NCBI GenBank assembly: GCA_003427395.1
Contig: BFEA01000250.1
Location: 708,422-753,505 of the forward strand
Source: Chara braunii
Taxonomy: Eukaryota > Streptophyta > Charophyceae > Charales > Characeae
Direction: 5' to 3'
Length of the DNA: 45,084 nt
Shown: piece by piece, positions 22,430-32,982 of the stretch
Layout: each line of letters opens with the position of its first letter
Numbering within the stretch: the stretch's first letter is position 1
Notes under the pieces: generated by a model
Database searches by the model: none
What the model saw: the letters and a program-made list of their open reading frames with translations, nothing else
Told to the model about the DNA's origin: nothing
Position numbers and translations under genes: made by a program

Positions 22430-24298
22430 TCATGAAATGTACACATACACTAAAAAATGAAGCATCACTCCAGCACAGGTTATGCGGCTCTTTGAGGACT
22501 TTGCGACATTTTAGGATTCAAGGCTCCATAAGTTGAAAAGTACTGACTATATTTTGTATTATCCATTGTGTGATTGCAATACTAGTATTCGTTATGATTT
22601 ACCATATATTTTAATTTTTTTATGTGTGCAACTGGAGCAATTCGAATTGCCTCAATTTATTGTATTGAGTGCATTTAATGCCTTCATAAGGAATTACCTT
22701 ACTAGAGTGATAAAGGAAGTCATAAAAAAATTCAAGAATAACAAACAAAAATGAGAGATTGAACAATCATACATGAAATCAACTACACAATGAACTACGG
22801 GAACAACATATAACGAAATATAATAAGTACGACATATGTTGAAATTCGTAAAACTCCTAAGAAAGCAAAAGTACACGCTTGGACTATTGAACAGGTAGTT
22901 AGGAGATCATGGTGAGACTATTCAATTGTCGGTGGTTGGGGATATTGCATAGACGAAGGAATAAGAGCATGATATTAAGATAAGCTCGAGCGGAAGTTTG
23001 CACAAATATTGGGGTTTGAAGGTTAGTGGTTTGGTGGACAAAATTTGGGTAATCAAGCTATACTACAAACAATCTCAAGTCGAAGTTCACACACACAATA
23101 TGGGGTTTGAAGGAAATAGTGTACTAAATGATGAGACTATCTGATTGGCGGACAATGAGGATACGAGACAAACAAAGTAATATAAGAATCGAGAGGATGT
23201 AAATCGATTAAAAAACAAATATATCTACATTATACAAAAAACAAACTCGAGTGAAGTTCGCACGAATATTACGGAGTCAGTGAGTATTAAACGGAATAGG
23301 TAAGTATAGGAGGTAAATGATAGTGACGAATACACAACAAAAAGACTCGACACTAAAATCATCACGGACAACGAAGTCATAAACGGATGATCTAACACAT
23401 AATTGCAAAATCAATGATATGATACAAACTGGACAGTGTATGCCATTAAAACTACAACAATCAACCATGGTCGGTGTTATATTCACGTATAGAAGACATT
23501 GCATATGTCCGCTAAACATATTTATTTGCGGAGGTTGAAAACAAATAATAATAATAATAAGAATAAAACACACGATGAGAAAAAAAACAAGTTGAATCTG
23601 AAAATTGAAACAGTCTATTACACTGACGCAACAGAGGTCGGATTTAATTGTGGCATATGATTTACATCGATGAGAAAATTTAACCCACTTCGAAATACGA
23701 TTCAGATCGATGTATAAATCTGAACCACAAAATGATATCGTGGGAGTGACAAGTCGATCCGCTAACCTACACATAGGGAATTGAAATGGATATTTGTTGG
23801 GATATAACATCATAGGGATAGCAGGACGTGACAACTGTAATACTGATGACGAGTGTTAGGATACGTAAGAGTTGTTTAGCAAGATGGTTTTAAAGTACGA
23901 GGTTAATGGTTTTTTCAAATATATATTCGAGGTGATGCCTAAGAGATCATCTGGGCAGTAGGCCGACCGATGATCGCAATGATGTTGTTGTCACTCCATA
24001 TTCTCAATGCGTTCACTATGATAAGCAAAACCTTGCTCATTGCGTACAAATCGATATTGTCAATCTCCGTTGCCCACACCCTCTTATGCACAACAACTTT
24101 ACTGCAGAAGAGGGGGAGTAGGAGGGGGACATGATTTGAGTGGAATGATAAACAAGGTATTGCAAGGAAGAAAAATTAATCAGTCAGGGGGAGAGAGAGA
24201 GAGAGAGATTATTTTCCATAGGACACTCTCTCACTCTATGTGCAGTAGGCGTAGCCGCGATGGGTCCATGTGTACTATTAAAAACAATGGATTTTAAC
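22430..24298. other. AT-rich, no supported gene
   Basis: I see no protein family, RNA gene or clear element boundary. A 185-codon minus-strand frame (23277-23834) is of ordinary composition with a hydrophobic middle (LVFFLIVCFILIIIII). It has no recognisable domain and the region is AT-rich, so I leave it uncalled. A short (GA)n lies at 24190-24208. Confidence 0.4.
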
Positions 24299-24440
24299 TA
24301 AGTTAGCAAGTCATAAAAAACATTTAACTTCAGTGAGGGATTTCAAATGCAATCAATCATTAGTTGTAACTGCCTTGTTTGGATTTGGGTTGCAAACCAT
24401 CTCCATTTGTTGCATAACGAAGATAACTCGCCACTTAGGA
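24299..24440. repeat. Dispersed repeat, copy 2 (partner 19497-19630)
   Basis: GTTAGCAAGTCATAAAAAAC, then CAATCATTAGTTGTAACTG, matches the first copy. The sequence to 25240 has no gene that I can support. Confidence 0.5.
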
Positions 24441-25259
24441 ACAAATCATTCAACGATCTTTAAAAGATAGTTGATGTGTTCATTAGTCTGAAGGGTCTTC
24501 GCCTTGAACTTAGTGTTTTTACCTAGTACAAAATTGAGTTTTATATTATTCCTCTGCATCCGCTATGTAATGGTACTTTGATGTGAGGTTTATTTTTAAA
24601 AACACTCACATAATCCTAACCAATATAATATATTACCTACGTGAGGCAACAATTTCACATTTTGCACTATGATGATGTTCAATTCTTCTTTAATATGTAC
24701 ACATCCTAAATTCCCCCTTCTTTTATGAAAACACAAAACTGAGACACTGAGTAGAGATAAGTTGTATTCAACCTTTCTTTACTAGTCCATTCAGTTGCTA
24801 TACAGAAGTTCTTCTATGAATTCGGTCCTCAAAAATCTTACTCCTCGACATAATTCCAATATGATGATGGACTCCCCCCTACATCGTTCTTGCAGATGCC
24901 ATATCAAAATCCTTACACTTTTTCGACTAAGATTTGATCGAGGGTGATACATTTTTATCTAAACAATCAACGGTTTCTTCTGTCTTTCAACATCATTGAT
25001 AATAATATTTACTAGAGCTACAAACACTGAATTTACTATTTACTAAAGCTACAAAAGCTCAATTTACTTCACTCTTTCCTTATTTCTAAGCTATTGAATG
25101 CAAATGTTTTCATATAATGAATTTACGATCGAAATTTCCCCAGGACTTACGATATAGTCGCTAGTTTTCATTCTCCTTTGCTATTGGACAACCATACCTC
25201 AAGCAAATATCTGCATTTCCTTCCACTTCCCAATCTATCCGTAATATGATGGCGTGATT

Positions 25260-25450
25260 AGGGCTGTCATGCAGGTAGCCCAGCTGCCCAAGCCGGGGTA
25301 GGGCTTTCACCCCCAAACCCTCGCCGCGAGGATTCTCGACCCCTACCCCCGCTAAAGTACCCCCACCCCTGCCCCAAGTTTGCCACCCCCGCCCCTGCCC
25401 CAAGTTCGCCACCCCTGCTACCAACCCACACACTTGTGGTGAGCCCCCTT
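25260..25450. repeat. C-rich low-complexity repeat (CCCCNCCCCTGCCCC)
   Basis: Repeated CCACCCCTGCCCCAAGTTYGC words (25360-25420) sit in a C-rich tract. A minus-strand glycine-rich frame across it is compositional. C-rich sequence continues at 25630-25745. Confidence 0.6.
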
Positions 25451-25871
25451 CTTGCCTCCTAGCAATCAATATAACGATAAAAACTCTTAATTGTTGCTGG
25501 TAATTATACCTAATGTGTATGATTACCAATTCTATTCTTATCCTTAGCATAAACTACACCATCCACCACCGCACAAAGTGGAAAACCCACCATCCCCGCA
25601 CCATTAATCTGCAAAAAAAAGAAATATCGCCCCCACTACCCCACCCTGAATCCCCTTGAACCCCCCCCACCCTCCCCAGGCCCCCCCCTTCGACTGCCCA
25701 CCAACTCCCCACTGCCCCCTAACCGCCCACTACCCCCATCCATATGGCAGTGCCCTTCAGGAAAAAAAAGATGGATTCATTGATTCATTCATTCGTTCAT
25801 GATTCATTGAAGAAAAAAGAATAACAACCACACGTGCATTCTTGTGTGTTTGCATGTGTGTGCCTGTGTGG

Positions 25872-25879
<8 letters not shown>

Positions 25880-25916
<37 letters not shown>

Positions 25917-25922
25917 CGTGCA

Positions 25923-25964
<42 letters not shown>
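25880..25964. repeat. (CA)n joined to (GT)n, a large palindrome
   Basis: A CA run (25882-25910) is followed by CGCACACACGTGCACACG and then a GT run (25926-25962). The two runs are complementary, so the tract can extrude a long hairpin. Frames across it (HTHTHT, CVCVCV) on either strand are not genes. Confidence 0.9.
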
Positions 25965-26760
25965 GGCACACGTGTGTGCCCCCACAAACGCAAACACGCG
26001 CACGCACACAGGTGTGGGCCAACACACCCTGCATCGAAAAAAAAAACAAAAAAAAACCATATCTTTTCCCCCCCCCTTTTTCTTACTCTTGTAATTATAT
26101 TAAAAAAAAATGCAGTTCAAAGAACAGGTCCACAAGATACAAAACACAGGGTTGTAGATCGCAAAAAGCTCTCCTACCCTTTTTTTTTGTTTGTTTTTTT
26201 TTGTGTATTTTTCCCCGTGAAAAAATATCTGTGAAAAAATAAAACACTCATTTCATCTTTCTTTTTGTTTTGTTTTTCCTCTGTATTTATGTTGAAAAAA
26301 AAAACCTTGCAGTTCAAGAAACAATAAAAATATACGAGTTCGTACATGTCAAACAGATCTACAACCCCATATTGTTTTGTTTCTGTTTTCGCTTACTTTT
26401 TGCCCGCAACACAAAATCCCCGCGGGTCACAGCGCATCGCGATAAACCGTCAGTTCAATGCCGCTTTACCACGGTTTCAACGCGTGATGAAAGATTCAAC
26501 GCGGGACCCCCGATAAATCCATATTTCCAAACACTCAGGAAATATATAGCGGCATGACAAAAAAAGAAGATGGTCGTCAACTCCACCCTCCTCCATAATG
26601 TTGGAGGCTACTCTCTCAAGCGACTCAACAACACGAGTCGTATGCCCAAAGAAGCTGTGATCCGGTGCGATAGAACCAGGCTTGCAGCACGTGCAGCTCC
26701 CCACTAACAAATCGGATCAACCGGAATTCTTACTAGGGGGGTATGCGTGAATCATCCCCG

Positions 26761-27096
26761 CTAGTAATGTGAGTCTGGCTTAAGGAAAAAAAAAGCAAAA
26801 AAAAGGACAGCCTGCACCCCACCATTGCCAGATGGGGACTGCCATTGAATGATCTCAAGTGCTTGGCAACCATTCGGCAGTCGGTGCAGGTGTAAGATAG
26901 TAGGCCCCTTCGCTCCCAGGTTAGCGAGGGAGACGCATTCGAAGAGTTCTTGCAACTTGTTGGAAGACGTCTGTGGAATGTCTGCCAGGCTGGGTGCCAT
27001 TGCGAGTAGCAAATGCAACATAGTACTGTATTCAAACAAAGCCCTAGGCAGGCAGCAAGGCATAAGAGTGTTTCTCACGCCCCCACTTCCCCCCAC
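26761..27096 (-). CDS. Hypothetical frame, possible exon
   Basis: I do not recognise a family. About 80 residues in the middle are of normal, non-repetitive protein composition, with segments LFEYSTMLHLLLAMAPSL, then SSNKLQELFECVSLANL, then LHLHRLPNGCQALEIIQW. Two predicted amphipathic helices fit a helical-repeat or all-alpha protein. The final part runs into a poly(T)-derived stretch (FFFAFFFL), which cannot be real, so if this is an exon it should end near 26815. A second frame of normal composition lies downstream on the same strand (26477-26710, with TTRVVESLERVASNIMEEGG) and could be a following exon. The start at 27096 is arbitrary. Confidence 0.2.
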   Translation of the reverse strand: MGGSGGVRNTLMPCCLPRALFEYSTMLHLLLAMAPSLADIPQTSSNKLQELFECVSLANLGAKGPTILHLHRLPNGCQALEIIQWQSPSGNGGVQAVLFFAFFFLKPDSHY

Positions 27097-27221
27097 CCCC
27101 CGGGCCTTGCCCGACCTCCCCCCCCCGTTTCTTTCCCCAATTCAAATTGACTCCCACTCATAACTTTTGGACAGAATATTGATGTCTCCGCGGTCTGATC
27201 CATATGAAAAAGTCCTCCTGA

Positions 27222-27330
27222 TACCGCCTTCACCCGAATAGAACGGCTGGTCATTATGGCTGCATCTGGATTGAAAGTTGCCCCAAGTACGGCTATCGTG
27301 ACCAAGCGTTCTATTTGGGTGAAGACGGTA
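27222..27330. mobile_element. 109-bp palindromic MITE (TACCGTCTTCACCCG family)
   Basis: The termini are TACCGCCTTCACCCGAATAG and, reverse-complemented, TACCGTCTTCACCCAAATAG. The arms continue with GAACGNNTGGTCAT, and the loop is short. Length is exactly 109 bp, as in the copies at 32874 and 44319. TA at each end may be the target duplication, as in Tc1/mariner-type MITEs. Confidence 0.85.
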
Positions 27331-27775
27331 CTACGCATATGCCCTAACTGACGTCACTTCGCAATGCAATAAGACTCCCCAAGGATGAAATGTAACTTCA
27401 AAACGCCAAAACCAAAAGAACAAAGGATGATTCAAATGTGATGTACTCTGTTCAAACAAAGCCTTTGACAGAGAGCCACAAGGAAGCACTGTTCTTTTTT
27501 TTGCCCCTTTTCCTTTTTGCCAATCTGAACATAACTGAAATGCCTACACAATGGGAGAGATGCCCATGTGATGAGCAGGCTCCAGGCATGCAAGACGATC
27601 TGATTTCCCGTTTACAACCGAATAAATGCTGTCAACCTGTTTTTATCGTTGTTACTATTTTTTGAAAATTCAAGTCAAATGCCAGTCACATAGTTTTTTT
27701 TTTTTTTTTTTCAAGGAGAAGATGGCTTCACATAGTTCTTTGTTGGTGGATTGCAAGTAGTGCCATCCATCAGGG

Positions 27776-27957
27776 GAGATGTCCCGCTAGCAAAGAGGAT
27801 TATATTCAACCGCAGAGGATTATATTTGACCCCTGAATCTAGACGTGTTTATGCACATGTGCAGAAAATCACGATCGGTCTGCTTTTCTGCATCCCTGCA
27901 TAAAACATATGCAGATTCAGGCGCGTAATCCAGTTCTCTTTGCTAGCGGGACCTCTC
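27776..27957. mobile_element. Foldback element, GTCCCGCTAGCAAAGAG ends
   Basis: GTCCCGCTAGCAAAGAG at 27781-27797 is exactly inverted at 27936-27952. Imperfect pairing continues inward (CCTGAATCT against AGATTCAGG, and GTTTATGCA against TGCATAAAAC). GAGA/TCTC extends it outward. Total length is about 170-180 bp, non-coding. I see no clear target duplication, and no second copy of this family in the window. Confidence 0.7.
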
Positions 27958-28217
27958 TCTAGGCCTGGTCGAGCACCATCCTTCTTGATTGGGAAAAAAA
28001 AAAAAAAAACAGCAAAAAAAAACTGCTATTAGTTTTAAACTGAAAGCGGCACTCTACTGAGCCCGACGAGACCACATGTCAGAAGTGGTGCTTATCAGGC
28101 AATTCTTCACACCAAAGATTTCTAGATGTTCAATTTTTTTTTTTGCACTGAAAGGCACAATCTCTGAATATAATAATCTCTTTCTTTTCTTTTTTATTGA
28201 AAAAAAAACAGGTCCAT

Positions 28218-28400
28218 TCTTTTTTTTTTTTTTTTGTTTTTTGTTTTTGAAGAATAGCCCTTGTGTAAACCCTTTATCCCGGCGGTGGTAAGCGAACCAT
28301 GAGGATTGAGGCTTTCTCTGTCGGGCTGCTCCATCTATTGGTTGGGAGCGGCACCTGCTGGAAACCGGGTCCAGCATTCCATTGATACATCTTATCACTC
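28218..28400 (-). mobile_element. SINE-like repeat copy, poly(T) at its left
   Basis: A T-tract (28219-28250) is followed by GAAGAATAGCCC, then TATCCCGGCGGTGGT, then GCTGCTCCATCTATTGG, then CTGGAAACCGGGTCCAG. The first 100 bp mirror the copy at 6281-6384. The GCTCC/GGAGC and CTGGA/TCCAG pairs allow two small hairpins. The poly(T) implies transcription on the minus strand with a poly(A) 3' tail. Confidence 0.55.
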
Positions 28401-29849
28401 CAAGATTGGTGTTTGTTGTTTTCCTGGGGCTGTGCAGGTCCATTCTGGGGAGCATCAGTCCAGTTCCTATTCCACCACCATCGCTTGAGAAGAATGAGGG
28501 CGTCGTTAGACACTCCTTACGAGTTCCTTGAGCCACAACGAATTTTCCTTGTGGCTCGTAAGGGAATTTTGTGGCGTCGTTCCACACATCCTTGGTGACG
28601 TCCCCTGATGATGTTTCCTTGTGGCCTGCCCACAACCATTGTCATATGAAAATACGTGGCCACGGGTGGGGGTGTCCGTGGTCCAGTGCCCGTTATCCGT
28701 GTGGAGACGGCGTGGTCCAGCGACGTCTGGCGGGAAAGGGCATGAGGCAGGCCACAAAAAAAAAAAAAAAGAAAGGGGGAGCTCTACATATGAAATTCAA
28801 AATTTGAGGTACGCCTGTGGTGACGACGACGACGTTCGGCTTGCGGTGCGTAGACGGTGCAGGGCTGAATCGGCCTTGGCGGCGTCGTTCCTTTCACCCA
28901 CCTCCCGGTCAGTGAACGTGTGTGCACCGGGTGCGTCCAGCGCCATCCAGCTTCTCCTGCACATCGTCTGCATTGTCACACGCAGTTCCACCAGGGGGAT
29001 GGCATCCACGGAGAGGCGGCAGCTTCTCGGATCTCTCCTCGAGCAGTGAGCAGGTTACGTCTCTAGGGTGCGAGGATCGAACAGCAGCGGAGGGATGTCA
29101 TCCCTGTGGAGGTGGTGGCGATGAAGGGTGGCAGAGAGGGTGGATGTGCGCTGTTGACACCACTTAACCAGGCAGCCGTGGCGGCGGCCGTGTCAACCGT
29201 TGTTCTTCGTTGTCAGCAGGAGAGGGCAAGCTGTGGAGGCTGTCATTGAGCTGTGCTACACGCTGGGTTGCGGCGTCATTCCACTAGCGACACCGAGGTG
29301 GTGGATCAAACGCAGCACGGGGGGAACGTGGAAGACTTTCGACGATGCGATGGCACCACGGATGACTACTTCAATGAGAAGCAGCACAGCACCGAGGAGC
29401 AGCAGAGGGACCACCAGAAGCAGCACAGCGACGTGGAGCAGCAGAGGGAGCCTGCGGTACTGGTCGGCCATGAACTGCACGGTGGAGAGGGCAGCAATGC
29501 CATGTCTATTGTCGGACACTCGACGGCGGAGAAGGCAAGACTCTTGTCGGACGTGCAGCACGCGACGACATGCGTGGGAATACGATGCTCGTGGAGAAAC
29601 CTCTTCCTTGGACGGACTGAAGGCGCCGCCGGGTAAACATATTTTCCCGACTGTTGCGGACTCGACCGTGGGAAACCGCATGATGCTGGCTGAAAACGAC
29701 GATGCCACCCAATGGAGGCCCACTGCCAACGGTAGCCGTTGGGGGCCGTTGGGGCACTATGCAGAAGTTGGAGGGCAGGGATGTCCGTGCTAACACCGTT
29801 GGACCACATCTGAACCACCCAAGAACCGAAACTCTCCGTCGACACATGT

Positions 29850-29915
29850 CTTCGCCACTGTGTGAATCACGGTTCCTTGAGCTTCGCCACTGTGTGAATC
29901 ACAGTTCCTTGAGCT
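29850..29915 (+). repeat. Two-copy tandem repeat, period 32 bp
   Basis: CTTCGCCACTGTGTGAATCA, then CGGTTCCTTGAGCT or CAGTTCCTTGAGCT, starts at 29850 and 29882. It lies inside the 1.57-kb element, next to the hairpin at 29916. Confidence 0.85.
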
Positions 29916-29941
29916 CCAAGGGACCTCACGAGGTCCCTTGG
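29916..29941. repeat. Perfect 12-bp inverted repeat with 2-nt spacer
   Basis: CCAAGGGACCTC and GAGGTCCCTTGG are separated only by AC. It lies in the subterminal region of the 1.57-kb element and may be an element-specific structure. A similar 9-bp hairpin (GAGCCACAA / TTGTGGCTC) lies near the other end, about 28530-28558. Confidence 0.8.
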
Positions 29942-30391
29942 GGATAAGGAAATTTTGGCTGAAGCCACAAGGACGCTTTCACATTTCTTTTTCAATTTCG
30001 TCCCCAAGGACAGGTGGAACGAGCGCATCCTTGTGGATTTCACGTCCCCGAGGAGCGTCTAACGACGCCCTAAGTGAATTTCAGAATTTGTCCTTTTCTT
30101 GTGCCCCCTCCCCCTCTTTTGAATCAAAATGAAAGGGTAGCCTGCCAGGGGAAAGGCCACGGCTGCTTGATCCGAAGGAGGAGAGTAAGCAACTGCACGC
30201 AGATGAAGGAAAACTCTTCTGTAAGACTCCATATCCATATATCCATGTCCATGCTCATACACAGTGCCCACCAACATTGAAAACATGGTGATGCTCTTGG
30301 GCCGATTCGTTGAGACAGCGGCCGCTCTTCAGGAGGCTAGCCTGCTGCTCCAGGTACCACCGGGGGTTCCACGTCAGCCCTACTTTGCTCT

Positions 30392-30412
30392 GCTCCATCT
30401 ATTGGTGGGTGC
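30392..30412. repeat. Fragment of the SINE-like core (GCTCCATCTATTGGTGGG)
   Basis: The core word of the SINE-like family is present without its CTGGAAACCGGGTCC neighbour, so this is a short fragment. Confidence 0.4.
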
Positions 30413-30515
30413 AGTTACTCCACTATTATGGCTCTCTCTGGGTGTGGTTGTGGTTGTGTGTGAACAGGTCTGTTGAGAGCAAGCCAGTACAATGGCAAAA
30501 GTAAAGTGCATTTTG

Positions 30516-30593
30516 TTAAACCACCAGCCTCCCGCTACCCGTGAGCCGAGCCTTGCCGAGCCTTACGGAGCCTAGAGCTACCGGTAGCGGGTT
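30516..30593. mobile_element. TTAA-family MITE, short copy
   Basis: TTAAACCACCAGCCTCCCGC opens the segment, and CGGTAGCGGGTTTTGC closes it as an imperfect inversion (CCCGCTACC / GGTAGCGGG). The right TTAA is not preserved. Confidence 0.4.
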
Positions 30594-30694
30594 TTGCTTC
30601 ATTTTTAAAAACAGAAAAACAACAAAAAAGAAACCGTACAAGCTTGTGAAAAAAAAATAAAAAATGAAGAAAATAAAATGGGCGAGAGAGAGAG

Positions 30695-30732
30695 CTGTCT
30701 CTTATACACATCTAGATGTGTATAAGAGACAG
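30695..30732. other. Second Nextera mate-pair junction adapter (artefact)
   Basis: These are the same 38 bases as at 6549-6586. To its right, 30733-30767 is a near-exact copy of 8875-8909 and runs into the N gap. This looks like a mate-pair read end brought in from another locus. A peptide VSYTHLDVYKRQ seen in frames on either strand is the translated adapter. Confidence 0.97.
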
Positions 30733-30767
30733 GGGCTAGGCAGGGCCAAGCACGAAGCCTTGAAAGC

Positions 30768-31117
30768 NNNNNNNNNNNNNNNNNNNNNNNNNNNNNNNNN
30801 NNNNNNNNNNNNNNNNNNNNNNNNNNNNNNNNNNNNNNNNNNNNNNNNNNNNNNNNNNNNNNNNNNNNNNNNNNNNNNNNNNNNNNNNNNNNNNNNNNNN
30901 NNNNNNNNNNNNNNNNNNNNNNNNNNNNNNNNNNNNNNNNNNNNNNNNNNNNNNNNNNNNNNNNNNNNNNNNNNNNNNNNNNNNNNNNNNNNNNNNNNNN
31001 NNNNNNNNNNNNNNNNNNNNNNNNNNNNNNNNNNNNNNNNNNNNNNNNNNNNNNNNNNNNNNNNNNNNNNNNNNNNNNNNNNNNNNNNNNNNNNNNNNNN
31101 NNNNNNNNNNNNNNNNN
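30768..31117. other. Assembly gap (350 N)
   Basis: Unknown sequence between an adapter-derived fragment and a (GA)n tract. Frames running through it are not genes. Confidence 1.

Positions 31118-31205
<88 letters not shown>
31118..31205. repeat. (GA)n microsatellite
   Basis: A pure GA run of about 88 bp at the gap edge, so its true length is unknown. A minus-strand frame next to it (31210-31458, with SLHHLSLERLSLNEKD) has normal composition but no domain that I know. Confidence 0.95.
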
Positions 31206-31208
<3 letters not shown>

Positions 31209-31734
31209 TTCAGATTGTTGAGTGGGTTGTTTGAAACAATGGAGACCTTGTGTTGCCAAGCTGACATGCCCCTGTGGCACACTTGTTAGAAATGGTTTGA
31301 AATTTTCGTTTTCCTGAAATATCTAAGTGGCGATGGTGATTATGGCACAAAAGAACTGACCTTGTGACAGGCGGATCTTTTTCATTCAATGACAATCTCT
31401 CCAAGCTCAAGTGATGTAAACTGGTCATCGAGGCTTTTGCTCCTTTCACAAACACCATGTACTATGCACTAAACCACCAGTTCATCCTGGGTTCATTTTC
31501 CCAATGTGGACTTTTGCTGCCTGCCAGTTCCACCCAATGCAGCACAGTGAGCAATTTGCCTAGCGAAACCAGCCTTTATCGTCTGATAGGCTGTCCCTAA
31601 GGATGCCGCGGTTAGCCGCCATCCACATCCGAACAAAATTGCTGGGATACGCACTGTACCTACCGGGTTCTTCTTAGGCCCCCTCTGAAGTGAATGGATA
31701 CACACCTGTGCGGGAGGCCGATTCATCCACCTCA

Positions 31735-31891
31735 TTAAACCAACCACCAGTACATGCAGCTATCGGCCGCGGGCACTTTTCGGAGGCCGCCCGCTGCCGA
31801 TTCGATTTATCTGTGGCGCTGGGCCTCCGAAAATTTCGTAGGCGACAAGTTTTCTTTTCAGCAAGGCTGGGGCCGTGTACTGGCGGTTTAA
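31735..31891. mobile_element. TTAA-bounded MITE, 157 bp
   Basis: TTAA at 31735-31738 and 31888-31891. The left end is TTAAACCAACCACCAGTACA. The right end, reverse-complemented, is TTAAACCGCCAGTACACGG. The interior contains CGGAGGCCGCCCGCTGCCG and CTGGGCCTCCG, also complementary, so it folds back twice. It shares its interior with the copy at 2507. Confidence 0.65.
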
Positions 31892-32174
31892 CGCCTAAAA
31901 AGGCGGTAGGTCCTGGTGGGTTAAGGACATCATAACCTACACATCTGAACCTCTTCACTGATTTGCAGACTTTCCCAGAGGCCGCCCGCCGCTGATTGGA
32001 TTTATCTACGGCGCTGGGCCTCGGAAAATTTCGTAGGTGATGAGTTTTTGTTTCAGCAAGGCTGGGGCCGTGTACTGGCGGTTTAACGCCTAAAAAGGCG
32101 GTAGGTCCTGGTGGGTTAAGGACATCATAACCTATACATCTGAACCTGTTCACTGATTTGCAGACTTTGCCAGA
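31783..32174 (+). repeat. Two-copy tandem duplication, about 196 bp
   Basis: The unit from AGGCCGCCCGC (31783) through GCGGTTTAACGCC and GACATCATAACCTA to TGATTTGCAGACTTTC repeats from about 31979, with about 10 differences. The duplication copied the right half of the TTAA MITE, which gives an extra right end at 32083-32086. A minus-strand frame across it (31674-32315) encodes the repeat twice and is not a gene. Confidence 0.9.
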
Positions 32175-32873
32175 TATGGATGTCAACATCCTATATGCAC
32201 CAAGCGTGACCCGGGTTGACAGCCATGGCTTTTCAAGAATTTCAAGAGCCATTTGAAGAGACAAGTCAAATAAAAAGGAGGAATTGGGGGTGAAACACCC
32301 TTGACCTATTCTCAAACTTTAAATAGGTAAGGTTTCGCAGTCGCTTAAACCACCTGTCCCCCTGACGTCAGAAACCTCGGGGGTACCGGTAGCACCGTTT
32401 CACGACAGGTACCGGTAGTACAAAGTGGAAAACCTGGCGGGCCTCAAAAATGGAAGTGGCAAAAATCGGAAATACACCGAATCGGCGCGGTGAATATTTC
32501 ATGGTCAAAATGATTTTTCTTTTTTCTGATATTTTTCCTTGAATGATCACGACCTAATCTACGGACCCTCAAATTTTCAGACATTTTGATGAATTCTTCT
32601 GAGCACAAAAAATCGGCCAAGTTGCCGCTTGAAAATGGCGGGATTGGACCCGCTGGTGACGAACGGTTGCCGCCCCTCCGGTACAACCCGTCCCTAATCA
32701 CAATCTAATCGAATCTCGAGGATCAATGAAAGCTCCAAGTGGGAAAACAGAAAAAAAAAAGGATGAAAGATCATGAAACTGCTCAGATGGTGATTCCACA
32801 GTCGGCACAGGCCGAAGTGCAAACAGTGAATGCGATTTTCACAGGCTAATAGACAGACGCATGTGAGTTGGGC

Positions 32874-32982
32874 TACCGTCTTTACCCGAATAGAACGCCC
32901 GGTCATTATCGCTGCATCTGGACGGAAATTTGAGAGAAATACAGCTATAATGACCGGGCGTTCTATTCGGATGAAGACGGTA
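32874..32982. mobile_element. 109-bp palindromic MITE, TACCGTCTTCACCCG family
   Basis: The left end is TACCGTCTTTACCCGAATAG and the reverse-complemented right end is TACCGTCTTCATCCGAATAG. The arms pair for about 35 bp, through GAACGCCCGGTCATTAT. It is again exactly 109 bp. Confidence 0.9.

Larger units (their letters stand above)
28498..30070. mobile_element. 1.57-kb element with GGGCGTCGTTAGAC terminal inverted repeats
   Basis: The left end is GGGCGTCGTTAGACACTCCT (28498-28517). The right end, reverse-complemented, is GGGCGTCGTTAGACGCTCCT, giving 19 of 20 matches. Flanking triplets are TGA and TAA, so a 3-bp duplication is possible but imperfect. The subterminal regions repeat CCACAAGGA/TCCTTGTGG on both sides (28548, 28617, 29965, 30028). 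A run at 29295-29400 reads WWIKRSTGGTWK in one frame and DGTTDDYFNEK in the next. It vaguely recalls the N-terminal part of plant PIF/Harbinger transposases, but this is a weak impression. No intact transposase is present. Confidence 0.6.

Noticed and set aside
24303-24960. Possible decayed Ty1/copia reverse transcriptase on the minus strand (also 19497-19630)
   Set aside because: Only scattered residue spacing agrees, and several stops interrupt every frame. Recorded as a dispersed repeat only.
30605-31282. Open frames across the second gap and the GA repeat
   Set aside because: Made of adapter, Ns and (GA)n.
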